The notes under the pieces are model-generated. The model did not search any database. It saw nothing but the letters and a program-made list of their open reading frames with translations, and had not been told where the DNA came from. A DNA stretch of 62,454 nucleotides from an uncultured Paracoccus sp. (GTDB lineage: Bacteria > Pseudomonadota > Alphaproteobacteria > Rhodobacterales > Rhodobacteraceae). The stretch covers positions 1 to 62,454 of the forward strand of contig NZ_CAMEFG010000019.1 of the NCBI RefSeq assembly GCF_945915435.1. The letters are read 5' to 3'. Position numbers and translations under genes: made by a program. Positions 1-7,782 of the stretch are shown here, piece after piece; the stretch's first letter is position 1; each line of letters opens with the position of its first letter.

Positions 1-55
1 TCTCGTCTCGTCTCGTCTCGTCTCGTCTCGTCTCGTCTCGTCTCGTCTCGTCTCG
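1..55. repeat. Perfect pentanucleotide tandem repeat, 11 copies, at the window edge
   Basis: The window opens with eleven uninterrupted copies of TCTCG (CGAGA on the minus strand). The array touches the edge, so its true length is unknown. It lies inside the minus-strand reading frame that starts at 204. Five bases is not a multiple of three, so gain or loss of one copy would shift the downstream frame. The repeat itself encodes the same peptide unit (ETRRD, circularly permuted) in all three frames and contains no stop. Confidence 0.95.
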
Positions 56-204
56 CGCTGGGCGATCAGGATGGAGAACAGGATGATGGCTGCGATCACC
101 GTCAGGACATAGACGACGAAGGATTGAAGCAGCGTCGCACCTGCCAGCAGGGCAGCGACCCCGGCAATCAGACCAAACATGAAACTAGCCAACGAGATGG
201 GCAT
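1..204 (-). CDS. Small membrane protein running into the repeat (partial, 3' end outside the window)
   Basis: The ATG at 204 follows a good ribosome binding site (AGGTGG about ten bases upstream). The first 50 or so residues form two hydrophobic stretches (around residues 4-24 and 28-47), followed by a charged junction, AQRETRRD, that enters the CGAGA repeat and is still open at the window edge. I do not recognise a family. The layout suggests a small inner-membrane protein with a repetitive, highly charged cytoplasmic or periplasmic tail. A second in-frame ATG at 180 is possible. The product cannot be completed because the gene leaves the window. Confidence 0.5.
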   Translation of the reverse strand, partial: MPISLASFMFGLIAGVAALLAGATLLQSFVVYVLTVIAAIILFSILIAQRETRRDETRRDETRRDETR

Positions 205-319
205 ACCAAGGCCACCTTTTACGATTCCGATATCCCCTGATACAATCTTAGGCAGAGAAAACAAACGGTTTACCTCTTTTGATCAGGGGGCCGGGGAAAT
301 ATCCGCGGGTCGGCCCCGC

Positions 320-345
320 GAACCTGACCCCCGAACCTGACCCCC
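320..345. repeat. Two tandem copies of a 13-bp unit downstream of nadE
   Basis: The unit GAACCTGACCCCC occurs twice back to back (320-332 and 333-345), followed by a degenerate third start just at the nadE stop codon. A six-base inverted repeat, CGCGGG/CCCGCG, lies beside it at 304-320 but is not followed by a T-run on either strand, so I do not call a terminator. Confidence 0.7.
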
Positions 346-348
346 GAA

Positions 349-2019
349 TTAGCCCCCGTCGCGCCAGCGGTTGACCATCGGATAGCGCCGGTCCAGCCAG
401 AAGGCGCGGGACGAGATGCGCGGTCCCGGCGCGGCCTGGTGGCGCTTCCATTCGCTGCCCATCAGCAGCGCCTGCACGCGGCGCAGGGTGTCGGGGTCGT
501 GGCCCTCGGCGATCAGGTCGCGGACGGACAGGTCGCGCTCGATGAAACCGTCGAGGATGGTGTCCAGCACATCATAAGGGGGCAGGCTGTCCTGGTCGGT
601 CTGGTCGGGGCGCAGCTCGGCCGAGGGGGGCTTGGTGATGACCCTGGGCGGGATGACTTCGCCCTCGGGGCCGCGCATCCAGTCGCGGTGATTGGCGTTG
701 CGCCAGCGGCAGGTCTGGAACACGCGGGTCTTGTAGAGGTCCTTGATCGGATTGTAGCCGCCCGCCATGTCGCCGTAGATCGTGGCATAGCCCACGGCGA
801 CCTCGGACTTGTTGCCGGTGGTCAGCAGCAATTCCCCGAACTTGTTGGAAATCGCCATCAGCATCACGCCGCGCATGCGGGACTGGATGTTTTCCTCGGT
901 GATGTCGGGGGTCGTGCCCTCCATCAGATGGGCCAGCGCATCGGTCACGGTGCGGCGCGGGCCTTCGATGCCGACGCTGTCCAGCCGGGCGCCAAGGCGG
1001 GCCGCGCAATCGGCGGCATCCTCAAGGCTGTGTTCGGACGTGTATTCGCTGGGCAGCATCACGCAACGCACGTTTTCCGGCCCGATGGCGTCGCAGGCGA
1101 TGGTGGCGACCAGTGCCGAATCTATCCCGCCGGACATGCCCAGGACCACCTTGCCAAAGCCGGACTTGCGCATGTAGTCGGCCAGCCCAAGGGTCATGGC
1201 GCGATAATCCTGTTCCCATTCGTCGGGCTGCGGGTCCATCGGGCCGGGCAGGGCGCGCCAGCCGTCGGGACCGGCGTGGAAATCGACCTCGACCAGCGTC
1301 TCGTCGAAGGGGGCAAGCTGCGCCACCTTCTCCGCGCCGCCTTTCGCGCCGGGGTTCAGCACGAAGCTGGCCCCGTCGAAAAGCTGGTCGTCCTGCCCGC
1401 CGACCGCGTTCAGGTAGACCAGCGGCAGGCCGGTTTCGACCACGCGGGCGACCATATGGCCCATGCGCTGGTCCAGCTTGCCGCGGTGATAGGGGCTGCC
1501 GTTGGGCACCAGCAGGATCTGGGCGCCGGTCTCGGCCAGCGTCTCGGACACCTCGGGGGACCAGGCGTCTTCGCAGATGGGGCTGCCGATGCGCAGGGGG
1601 CCGATGCGCCAGGGACCGCTGATCGGGCCTGCGTCGAACAGGCGCATTTCGTCGAAGACCTCTTTATACGGCAGGTTGTGCTTGAGGATGCGCGCCACGA
1701 CCTGCCCGCCCTGCAAGACGAACCAGGCGTTGTAAAGCCGCCCGCCCTCGCGCCAGGGACCGCCGATGCCGATGGCGGGACCGTCGGCGCAGTCACGGGC
1801 CAGCGCCTCGATCCGGGCGATGGCGTCGTCGGTGAAGGCGCGTTTCAGCACCAGGTCCTGCGGCTGGTATCCGGTGATGAACATTTCCGGCAGCACCAGC
1901 AGGTCGGACCCGGCGGCCTTGGCGTGATCCCATGCCGCGCGGGCCTTGGCCGCGTTTGCGTCCAGATCGCCCACGGTCGGGTTGAGCTGGCCCAATGTCA
2001 TGCGGAATCTGTCGCTCAT
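349..2019 (-). CDS. nadE: Glutamine-dependent NAD+ synthetase
   Basis: Last step of NAD+ synthesis: amidates nicotinate adenine dinucleotide using ammonia released from glutamine, in the cytoplasm. The 556-residue product has the two expected halves. The N-terminal nitrilase-type glutaminase domain shows the catalytic triad Glu45 (LPEMF), Lys113 (LKHNLPY) and Cys149 (SPICEDAW). The C-terminal synthetase has the PP-loop SGGIDS at 296-301 and the TTGNKSE motif. I chose the ATG at 2019 because it has a GGGGGA site upstream and puts the conserved start of the glutaminase domain at the N-terminus. The frame stays open further upstream but that extension does not look like protein. Confidence 0.96.
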   Translation of the reverse strand: MSDRFRMTLGQLNPTVGDLDANAAKARAAWDHAKAAGSDLLVLPEMFITGYQPQDLVLKRAFTDDAIARIEALARDCADGPAIGIGGPWREGGRLYNAWFVLQGGQVVARILKHNLPYKEVFDEMRLFDAGPISGPWRIGPLRIGSPICEDAWSPEVSETLAETGAQILLVPNGSPYHRGKLDQRMGHMVARVVETGLPLVYLNAVGGQDDQLFDGASFVLNPGAKGGAEKVAQLAPFDETLVEVDFHAGPDGWRALPGPMDPQPDEWEQDYRAMTLGLADYMRKSGFGKVVLGMSGGIDSALVATIACDAIGPENVRCVMLPSEYTSEHSLEDAADCAARLGARLDSVGIEGPRRTVTDALAHLMEGTTPDITEENIQSRMRGVMLMAISNKFGELLLTTGNKSEVAVGYATIYGDMAGGYNPIKDLYKTRVFQTCRWRNANHRDWMRGPEGEVIPPRVITKPPSAELRPDQTDQDSLPPYDVLDTILDGFIERDLSVRDLIAEGHDPDTLRRVQALLMGSEWKRHQAAPGPRISSRAFWLDRRYPMVNRWRDGG

Positions 2020-2146
2020 CTGGGGTCCCCCGGTCATTTCGCCGTTCTTGATAGGCGAGCCGCCGGAAAAGGAAAAGTCGGCCTTTGCGCGATGACCCGC
2101 TTTGCGATAGACCGGCTTGAAACAAGGGCAGAGCAAAGGCGGGTCC

Positions 2147-3607
2147 ATGTCACTCGGCGCCAGAAAAGCGGCAATCCTTGCGGCCATGCTGTGCATGGGC
2201 GGTGCGACCGGCGCGGCGGCCCAGGCGGTCATCACCAAGCAATACGATGACGGCGCGGTCTATGAGGGAACTTTCCGCAACGGCAAGCAACACGGGCGCG
2301 GCACCTATACGCTGCCCAACGGCTATTCCTATAGCGGCGACTGGGTCGAGGGGCAGATCCTTGGCCAAGGCACGGCCAGTTTCCCCAATGGCGCGGTCTA
2401 CGAGGGCGCCTTTGCCGAGGGCAAGCCGCACGGGCAGGGCAAGATCGCCTATGCCGACGGCGGCAGCTACGAAGGTGAATGGCAGGCGGGCGAGATCACC
2501 GGGCAGGGCGTGGCGCGTTACGCCAACGGTTCGGTCTACGAAGGCGGGTTCCGCAACGCGCTGCACCACGGCAAGGGCGTGCTGACGCAAGCCGACGGCT
2601 ATCGCTATGACGGCGACTGGGTCGATGGCGTGAAAGAGGGCAAGGGCCGTATCGCCTATCCCGACGGCGCGGTCTACGAGGGCGACATGCTGGCCAACCA
2701 GCGCGCCGGGCAGGGCAAGCTGACGATGCCCGACGGGCTGGCCTATGAAGGCGGCTGGTCCGCCGGGCAGCCGCAGGGCGAGGGGCGGCTGGTCCAGCCC
2801 TCGGGCGACGTCTACGAGGGGCGCATGGCCAACGGCAAGCGCGAGGGGCAGGGCATCGCCACCTATCGCAACGGCGACCGATACGAGGGCGGCTTTCGCA
2901 ACGACCGCCGCGACGGGCAGGGGGTGCTGACCGGCGCGGATGGCTCGGTCCATGACGGCGCATGGGTCCAGGGCCGGATGGAGGGCGCTGGCCGCATCAC
3001 CTATCCCGACGGCGCGGTCTACGAAGGCGCGCTGGCCGCCGACAAGCCGCACGGGCAGGGCCGGATCACCTATGCCGACGGCTCGACCTACGAAGGCGAA
3101 TGGGCCGAGGGCGAGATCACCGGGCAGGGCGTCGCGCGCTATGCCAACGGGCTGGTCTATGAGGGCGGTTTCCAGAACGCGCGCAACCACGGGCAGGGCC
3201 GCATGGTCTATCCCGACGGCTATGTCTACAACGGCGCATGGCGCGAGGGGCAGCGCCACGGGCAGGGGCAGGCGACCTATGCCGATGGCACGACCTATGA
3301 CGGCAGCTTCGTCAACGGCTTGCGCGAGGGGCGCGGGCGGCTGATCACGCCGCGCGGTTTTCGCTATGAAGGCGATTGGAAGGCGGGCGAGATCGACGGA
3401 GAGGGCACCGCGACCTATGCCAACGGCGACAGCTACACCGGCAGTTTCGTCGCCGGCAAGCGGCAGGGCAACGGGACCATGCGCTATGCCACCGGGCAAG
3501 TGGCGGCGGGCGAATGGGACGACAACCGCCTGGCCCGGCCCGATGCGCAGGGGGACGAGCGGGCCGCCCCGCCCGAGGCTGCCGTTCCTGACGAGCCCGC
3601 GCAGTAA
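2147..3607 (+). CDS. Exported MORN-repeat protein
   Basis: 486 residues. A signal peptide (residues 1 to about 26, ending in an AAA-QA type site) is followed by about 18 consecutive 23-residue MORN repeats of the form xYEGxWxxGxxxGxGxxxYxxG, plus one degenerate unit, and a short acidic Pro/Ala tail. MORN repeats form long beta-hairpin ladders that in other systems bind lipids or scaffold proteins; no catalytic domain is attached here. The start at 2147 has AAAGGCGGG upstream and begins the signal peptide. It is divergent from nadE and convergent with the nitrilase gene. A periplasmic or surface scaffold role is an inference. Confidence 0.85.
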   Translation: MSLGARKAAILAAMLCMGGATGAAAQAVITKQYDDGAVYEGTFRNGKQHGRGTYTLPNGYSYSGDWVEGQILGQGTASFPNGAVYEGAFAEGKPHGQGKIAYADGGSYEGEWQAGEITGQGVARYANGSVYEGGFRNALHHGKGVLTQADGYRYDGDWVDGVKEGKGRIAYPDGAVYEGDMLANQRAGQGKLTMPDGLAYEGGWSAGQPQGEGRLVQPSGDVYEGRMANGKREGQGIATYRNGDRYEGGFRNDRRDGQGVLTGADGSVHDGAWVQGRMEGAGRITYPDGAVYEGALAADKPHGQGRITYADGSTYEGEWAEGEITGQGVARYANGLVYEGGFQNARNHGQGRMVYPDGYVYNGAWREGQRHGQGQATYADGTTYDGSFVNGLREGRGRLITPRGFRYEGDWKAGEIDGEGTATYANGDSYTGSFVAGKRQGNGTMRYATGQVAAGEWDDNRLARPDAQGDERAAPPEAAVPDEPAQ

Positions 3608-3700
3608 CCCATTGACTGGCAAAGGAAATGTCTCAGGCCTGCGCGGTGGCGGAAAACTGGCGCATTCCGGGCGTGCAGGCGAGGCTCGTTCAGCAGCCCC

Positions 3701-4567
3701 TCAATCCAGCAGCTTGCAGGCGGCGCTTTCGGGCCAATGGGCAAAGGGCAGGACGGCGCCCTTGCTGCGGCTGCGGGCGATGCGGCGCAGGTTGATCTCG
3801 GCCTTGACCCAGCCGGGCTGGTCCATTTCGCCCATCGCGATGATGCCGGTTTCGGGCCATAGCCCGTCGGGCGGGCCGTAGATCGCCGCCGCGCCGCGGT
3901 TCTCGTCGATCGCCGGGTTCCAGGCGACATCGCCCACGGTCGGCGAATGGACCACGACGCATTGGCTTTCCAGCGCCCGCGCCATCGCGCCGATGCGTAC
4001 GCGCATGTAACCCGCCACGGTATCGGTGCAGGACGGCACCAGCAGGATTTCGGCCCCCGCCTGCGCGACCTCGCGCGCCAGCAGGGGAAACTCGCTGTCA
4101 TAGCAGATCAGCACCGCCAGCCGCCCCACCGGGGTGTCGAAGACGCGCAGGCCCGGCGCGGCGGCGACGTGCCAATCCTCGCGCTCGAACCGGGTCATGA
4201 CCTGCTTGTCCTGGTGGCCGATCCGCCCCTTGGGACCGAACAGCACCGCGCAGTTGAAGGGGCGCGCGCCCTGAAACACCGGACCCGAGGCGGCAAGGAT
4301 ATGCACACCGTGCCTGCGCGCCAGTTCAATATGCAGCGCATCGCGGGCCTGTTCGTGGCGCGCGACCTCGTGCAGCGAGCGTTCCAGATCGCCCGCAACC
4401 TCCGGCCCGCCAAGCGAGGCAAGCTCCATCCCGCCGTATTCGGGAAAGACCAGCAGGTCGCAATCGGATGCCTCTTCGACCCATTGCGTCACTTTCGCGG
4501 CGTAATCGGCGAAGCTGCCCAGCCAGCCGATGGGATAGGCGGCGGCGGCGATGCGGATCTTGCTCAT
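3701..4567 (-). CDS. Carbon-nitrogen hydrolase (nitrilase superfamily)
   Basis: Hydrolyses a C-N bond, probably an amide, through a covalent thioester enzyme intermediate; substrate unknown. The 288-residue protein has the complete catalytic triad: Glu43 (VFPEYGG), Lys121 (HQDKQVM) and Cys155 (LICYDSEF). Length fits a stand-alone family member. Its ATG overlaps the stop codon of the upstream GNAT gene (ATGA), which in turn overlaps the SnoaL-like gene, so the three genes are translated as one operon. The pairing of an amidase with an acetyltransferase suggests small-molecule amine/amide turnover, but no substrate can be read from the sequence. Confidence 0.9.
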   Translation of the reverse strand: MSKIRIAAAAYPIGWLGSFADYAAKVTQWVEEASDCDLLVFPEYGGMELASLGGPEVAGDLERSLHEVARHEQARDALHIELARRHGVHILAASGPVFQGARPFNCAVLFGPKGRIGHQDKQVMTRFEREDWHVAAAPGLRVFDTPVGRLAVLICYDSEFPLLAREVAQAGAEILLVPSCTDTVAGYMRVRIGAMARALESQCVVVHSPTVGDVAWNPAIDENRGAAAIYGPPDGLWPETGIIAMGEMDQPGWVKAEINLRRIARSRSKGAVLPFAHWPESAACKLLD

Positions 4568-5145
4568 AGCTCTTTCATCCAGAATTGCAGCGGCTTGCGG
4601 GTGGATTCGGCCTGGCCGATGTCGGGCCATGCGAATTCCGCGATCACGCCGGGCAGGGGCGCATAGCCGCGCTTGCGCCAGAATCCGTCCAGCGGGCGAT
4701 AGGTTTCGGGCCGGGCCGGGTGGCCATCGGGCCGGATCACGCTGGCGAATGCGCTGTAGCACCGGCCAAGCGCGCGGGCGTGATTCTCGCGCCCGTCGAA
4801 GAAGTCGTGGCCCAGGCCCTTGCCGCGATATTCGGGCAGCAGCACCGATTCGGCACAATAGAAGATCTGGTCCAGCGGCTCGGGCCGCCCGGCGAAGGCG
4901 GCGGCGAAATCACCCGCATGATCCTCCATCGGGGCGCCGGTCGCGGCACCGATCATGCGCGCCCCGTCATAGGCCGCGACGACCACGGCGCCGGGCGACT
5001 GGTAGGCGCGCAGATAGCCGCGCTCATATTCCGGGTCGCCTTCGTAGAGATAGGGCCATTCGCGAAACACCGCGATCCGCAGGCGGGCCAGGTCGTCCAG
5101 CACCGCGCCCACCGCATCCCCCGTCAGAACCCGCGTTTCGGTCAT
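4564..5145 (-). CDS. GNAT-family N-acetyltransferase
   Basis: 193 residues. The central part contains the acetyl-CoA binding motif A of GNAT enzymes (a PEYRGKGLGHDFF segment around residues 105-117), with flanking beta strands typical of the fold. The start is fixed at 5145 because ATG overlaps the TGA of the preceding gene and its own TGA overlaps the nitrilase ATG. It should transfer an acetyl group from acetyl-CoA to an amine; the acceptor is unknown. It is the middle gene of a three-gene operon (SnoaL-like, GNAT, nitrilase). The neighbouring hydrolase might remove or process the same kind of amide bond; this is inference. Confidence 0.85.
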   Translation of the reverse strand: MTETRVLTGDAVGAVLDDLARLRIAVFREWPYLYEGDPEYERGYLRAYQSPGAVVVAAYDGARMIGAATGAPMEDHAGDFAAAFAGRPEPLDQIFYCAESVLLPEYRGKGLGHDFFDGRENHARALGRCYSAFASVIRPDGHPARPETYRPLDGFWRKRGYAPLPGVIAEFAWPDIGQAESTRKPLQFWMKEL

Positions 5146-5543
5146 CCGACGACCTGCCGCGTCCATTCGGCAAGGTTGTAATAGGTCGTGACCCGCGCGA
5201 TCTTGCCGTCCCGAATGTCGAAAAACGCCCCGGCGGGCAGGCGATAGGTCTGGCCCTGTGCGTGGGGCAGCCCCTCGTCCGTCTTCAGATAGGTGCCGTT
5301 CACGACGAACTCGGCCGCGGCACGGTCGCCGGCCTGGTTGGCGAAGATCACCATGTCGGTCAGGTTCTCGCGATAGGTGTCGGTCATATGGGCGTTGAAC
5401 CGGGCGAACAGTTCCTTGCCCTTGCGCACCGGCCCTTCGTTGACATGATGTTCGACGTCATCGGCCAGCATCGCCAGCATGTCGTCGGTGCGGCCTTCGT
5501 TGAAAGCCTGGTAATAGGCGGTGATGAGGTCCTGGGCGTGCAT
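5142..5543 (-). CDS. SnoaL/ketosteroid-isomerase-like protein (NTF2 fold)
   Basis: 133 residues with the pattern of a SnoaL-like NTF2-fold domain: an N-terminal helix pair (LITAYYQAFNEG), a segment about a polar domain-closing pocket, and a C-terminal strand with GKIARVTTYYN. Such domains bind or isomerise small hydrophobic molecules, but many family members have no known reaction. ATG at 5543 has a strong site, AGGGAGAAA, five bases upstream. It is the first gene of an ATGA-coupled operon with a GNAT enzyme and a nitrilase-type hydrolase. Confidence 0.82.
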   Translation of the reverse strand: MHAQDLITAYYQAFNEGRTDDMLAMLADDVEHHVNEGPVRKGKELFARFNAHMTDTYRENLTDMVIFANQAGDRAAAEFVVNGTYLKTDEGLPHAQGQTYRLPAGAFFDIRDGKIARVTTYYNLAEWTRQVVG

Positions 5544-5693
5544 CCGGCTTTCTCCCTGTCAGGTCTGGACATGGTTTAACCCAAGCCGCGCAGGCGGTCA
5601 TCTGCGCCTTTTGGCTGAAGACGGTTGAGGCTTGGCATGTCCCCGCGTTTCGGGCGAAAAACGGGCATTCACGGTTTCAGGGGATATGGTTGG

Positions 5694-7088
5694 ATGGTTG
5701 ACGATTGCAAGGCGCGCCGGATCGATTGCTTCAAGGCCTATGACGTGCGCGGACGTCTTGGGACCGAGCTGGACGAGGATATCGCCTGGCGTATCGGCCG
5801 CGCCTTTGCGCAGGCCCGGCAGGCGCGGCAGGTGATCGTGGGGCGCGACAGCCGCGAAACCTCGCCCGCGCTGGCGGCGGCGCTGATCCGGGGGTTGACC
5901 GAAGGCGGCGCGGATGTGCGCGACCTCGGTCTTGCCGGAACCGAAGAGATGTATTTCGCCACCGCCCATTTCGGCGCGGATGGGGGGATCGAGGTCACCG
6001 CCTCGCACAACCCCATCGACTATAACGGGATGAAGCTGGTCGGGTCGGGCGCGCGCCCGCTGGACCCGGCGACGGAATTTGCCGAACTGGCCGAACTGGC
6101 GCGTTCGGGCCGCTTTGTCCCGGCGGCGCGGCAGGGCACGGCCCGCGATTTCGCACAGGCCCGCGACACCTATGCGGCGGCCCTGGTCGATTTCGTCGAT
6201 GTGGGCGTGCTGCGCCCGCTCAAGGTGCTGGTGAACGCCGGGAACGGGACCGCAGGCCCGGCTTTCGATGCCATCGCGGACCAGCTTGCGCAGCGCGGCG
6301 CGCCGCTGGAGTTCGTCCGCATCAACCACGACCCCGATTCCCGCTTTCCCAACGGCATCCCCAACCCGCTTCTGCCCGAAAACCAGCCGATGACGGCGGA
6401 TGCCGTGCGCGAACATGGCGCCGACCTGGGCGTGGCCTGGGACGGCGACTTCGACCGTTGCTTCTTCTTCGACGAGACCGGGCGCTTCATCCCCGGCGAA
6501 TATATCGTGGGCCTGCTGGCCGCCGCCTTCCTTGAAAGATCGCCGGGCGAAAAGATCGTCCACGACCCGCGCGTCGTGTTGAACACGCGCGACGTGATCG
6601 CGCGCGCGGGCGGGCAGGCGGTGCAGGCGCGCACCGGCCATGCCTTCCTCAAGAAGGCCATGCGCGAAGAAGGCGCGATCTATGGCGGCGAGATGTCGGC
6701 GCACCACTATTTCCGCGACTTCCATTTTGCCGACAGCGGCATGATCCCGTGGCTGCTGGTGGTGGAACTGATCTCGCGCAAGGGGGTGGCGCTGTCGGCC
6801 CTGCTGTCGCAACGGATGGCGGCCTTCCCGTCGTCCGGCGAGATCAACTTCCGGCTGGACGACCCCGCCGGTGCGATCGACCGCGTGATCGCCCGCTTTG
6901 CCCAGGCGGCGCTGCGGCGCGACGACACCGACGGGATCAGCCTTGAATTCGCGGACTGGCGTTTCAACCTGCGCAGCTCGAACACCGAACCCGTGGTGCG
7001 GCTGAACGTCGAATCGCGGGGCGATGCGGCGCTGGTGCGCGACCGCGCCGCCGAAATCGGCGCTATCCTTGCCGCTCCATCCGCCTGA
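5694..7088 (+). CDS. Phosphomannomutase/phosphoglucomutase
   Basis: Interconverts hexose 1- and 6-phosphates, feeding nucleotide-sugar synthesis for surface polysaccharides. The 464-residue protein carries the phosphoserine loop TASHNP (Ser104), the metal loop DGDFDR (250-255), the sugar-binding loop GGEMSAHH and the C-terminal phosphate-binding RSSNTEP. I chose the ATG at 5694 (GGGGA nine bases upstream), which puts the conserved KAYDVRG at residues 14-20; earlier in-frame starts exist. Family members of the AlgC/ManB type use both mannose and glucose phosphates, so the exact specificity is not settled. Its 3' end overlaps the convergent kpsT gene by 26 bases. It begins the polysaccharide block. 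Confidence 0.93.
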   Translation: MVDDCKARRIDCFKAYDVRGRLGTELDEDIAWRIGRAFAQARQARQVIVGRDSRETSPALAAALIRGLTEGGADVRDLGLAGTEEMYFATAHFGADGGIEVTASHNPIDYNGMKLVGSGARPLDPATEFAELAELARSGRFVPAARQGTARDFAQARDTYAAALVDFVDVGVLRPLKVLVNAGNGTAGPAFDAIADQLAQRGAPLEFVRINHDPDSRFPNGIPNPLLPENQPMTADAVREHGADLGVAWDGDFDRCFFFDETGRFIPGEYIVGLLAAAFLERSPGEKIVHDPRVVLNTRDVIARAGGQAVQARTGHAFLKKAMREEGAIYGGEMSAHHYFRDFHFADSGMIPWLLVVELISRKGVALSALLSQRMAAFPSSGEINFRLDDPAGAIDRVIARFAQAALRRDDTDGISLEFADWRFNLRSSNTEPVVRLNVESRGDAALVRDRAAEIGAILAAPSA

Positions 7089-7776
7089 GCGCGCCATGCG
7101 CCCGCATCGGGCGTGAGTGGGGGACGTTCATCAGCAATTCGTGATAGGCGATGGCCTGTTCCAGATCGTCGAAGAAGGTCAGCTTGCCGCGGTCCAGCAC
7201 GACGCCCATGCTGCACATGTTGCGAACCATCCCCATCGAGTGGGTGACGACGATGGCGCCCGACTGGCTCATCCGGTCGGCAAAGACCTGCTGCGATTTC
7301 TCGCGGAACTGCGCGTCGCCGACGCTGGTGACCTCATCGACCAGGTAGGTGTCGAACTTGATGCCCATGCTGGTGCCCATCGCCAGCCGCGACCGCATCC
7401 CCGACGAATAGGTGCCGAAGGGCTGGTGGTAATGGACGCCAAGCTCGGCGAATTCGGCGACGTAATCGACCAGTTCCCCGGTGTCCACGCCATAGATGCG
7501 GGCGATGAAGCGGACGTTCTGCGCCCCGGTCAGGTCCGCGTGAAAGCTGCCCGCAAAGCCCACCGGCCAGGATATCGTCCCGGTCGAGACGATCCGCCCG
7601 TGCGAAGGCGTGATCGTCCCGGCGATCATCCGCAGCAGCGTGGACTTGCCCGCCCCGTTGCGGCCAAGCAGCGCGACCGCGCTGCCGGTCGGAAAGACCG
7701 CGTTCATGTTGTCCGCGACCAGCGTTTCCTTGCCGTTGCGGCGAAAGATCTTGGTCAGGTTCTCCAGCCGGATCAT
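7063..7776 (-). CDS. kpsT: Capsule polysaccharide exporter, ATP-binding subunit (KpsT-like)
   Basis: Energises polysaccharide export across the inner membrane. 237 residues with Walker A GRNGAGKST (38-46), a compact signature region YSSGM followed by RSRLA (123-132) and Walker B TYLVDEV (143-149); short single-domain ATPases with this layout are typical of the KpsT/BexA/CtrD group. It lies six bases after the kpsE-like gene on the same strand, and the matching permease (kpsM-like) is divergent just beyond. The 3' end overlaps the end of the phosphomannomutase gene. Confidence 0.9.
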   Translation of the reverse strand: MIRLENLTKIFRRNGKETLVADNMNAVFPTGSAVALLGRNGAGKSTLLRMIAGTITPSHGRIVSTGTISWPVGFAGSFHADLTGAQNVRFIARIYGVDTGELVDYVAEFAELGVHYHQPFGTYSSGMRSRLAMGTSMGIKFDTYLVDEVTSVGDAQFREKSQQVFADRMSQSGAIVVTHSMGMVRNMCSMGVVLDRGKLTFFDDLEQAIAYHELLMNVPHSRPMRAHGALRRMERQG

Positions 7777-7782
7777 CGCAGC

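Noticed and set aside
304..320. nadE terminator hairpin
   Set aside because: Only a six-base stem and no T-run on the nadE strand.
439..2250. 603-residue plus-strand frame opposite nadE
   Set aside because: Antisense shadow of a GC-rich gene; the sense strand has complete NadE motifs.
2150..3622. 490-residue minus-strand frame opposite the MORN gene
   Set aside because: Repetitive only because it mirrors the MORN repeats; the sense strand gives clear MORN units and a signal peptide.
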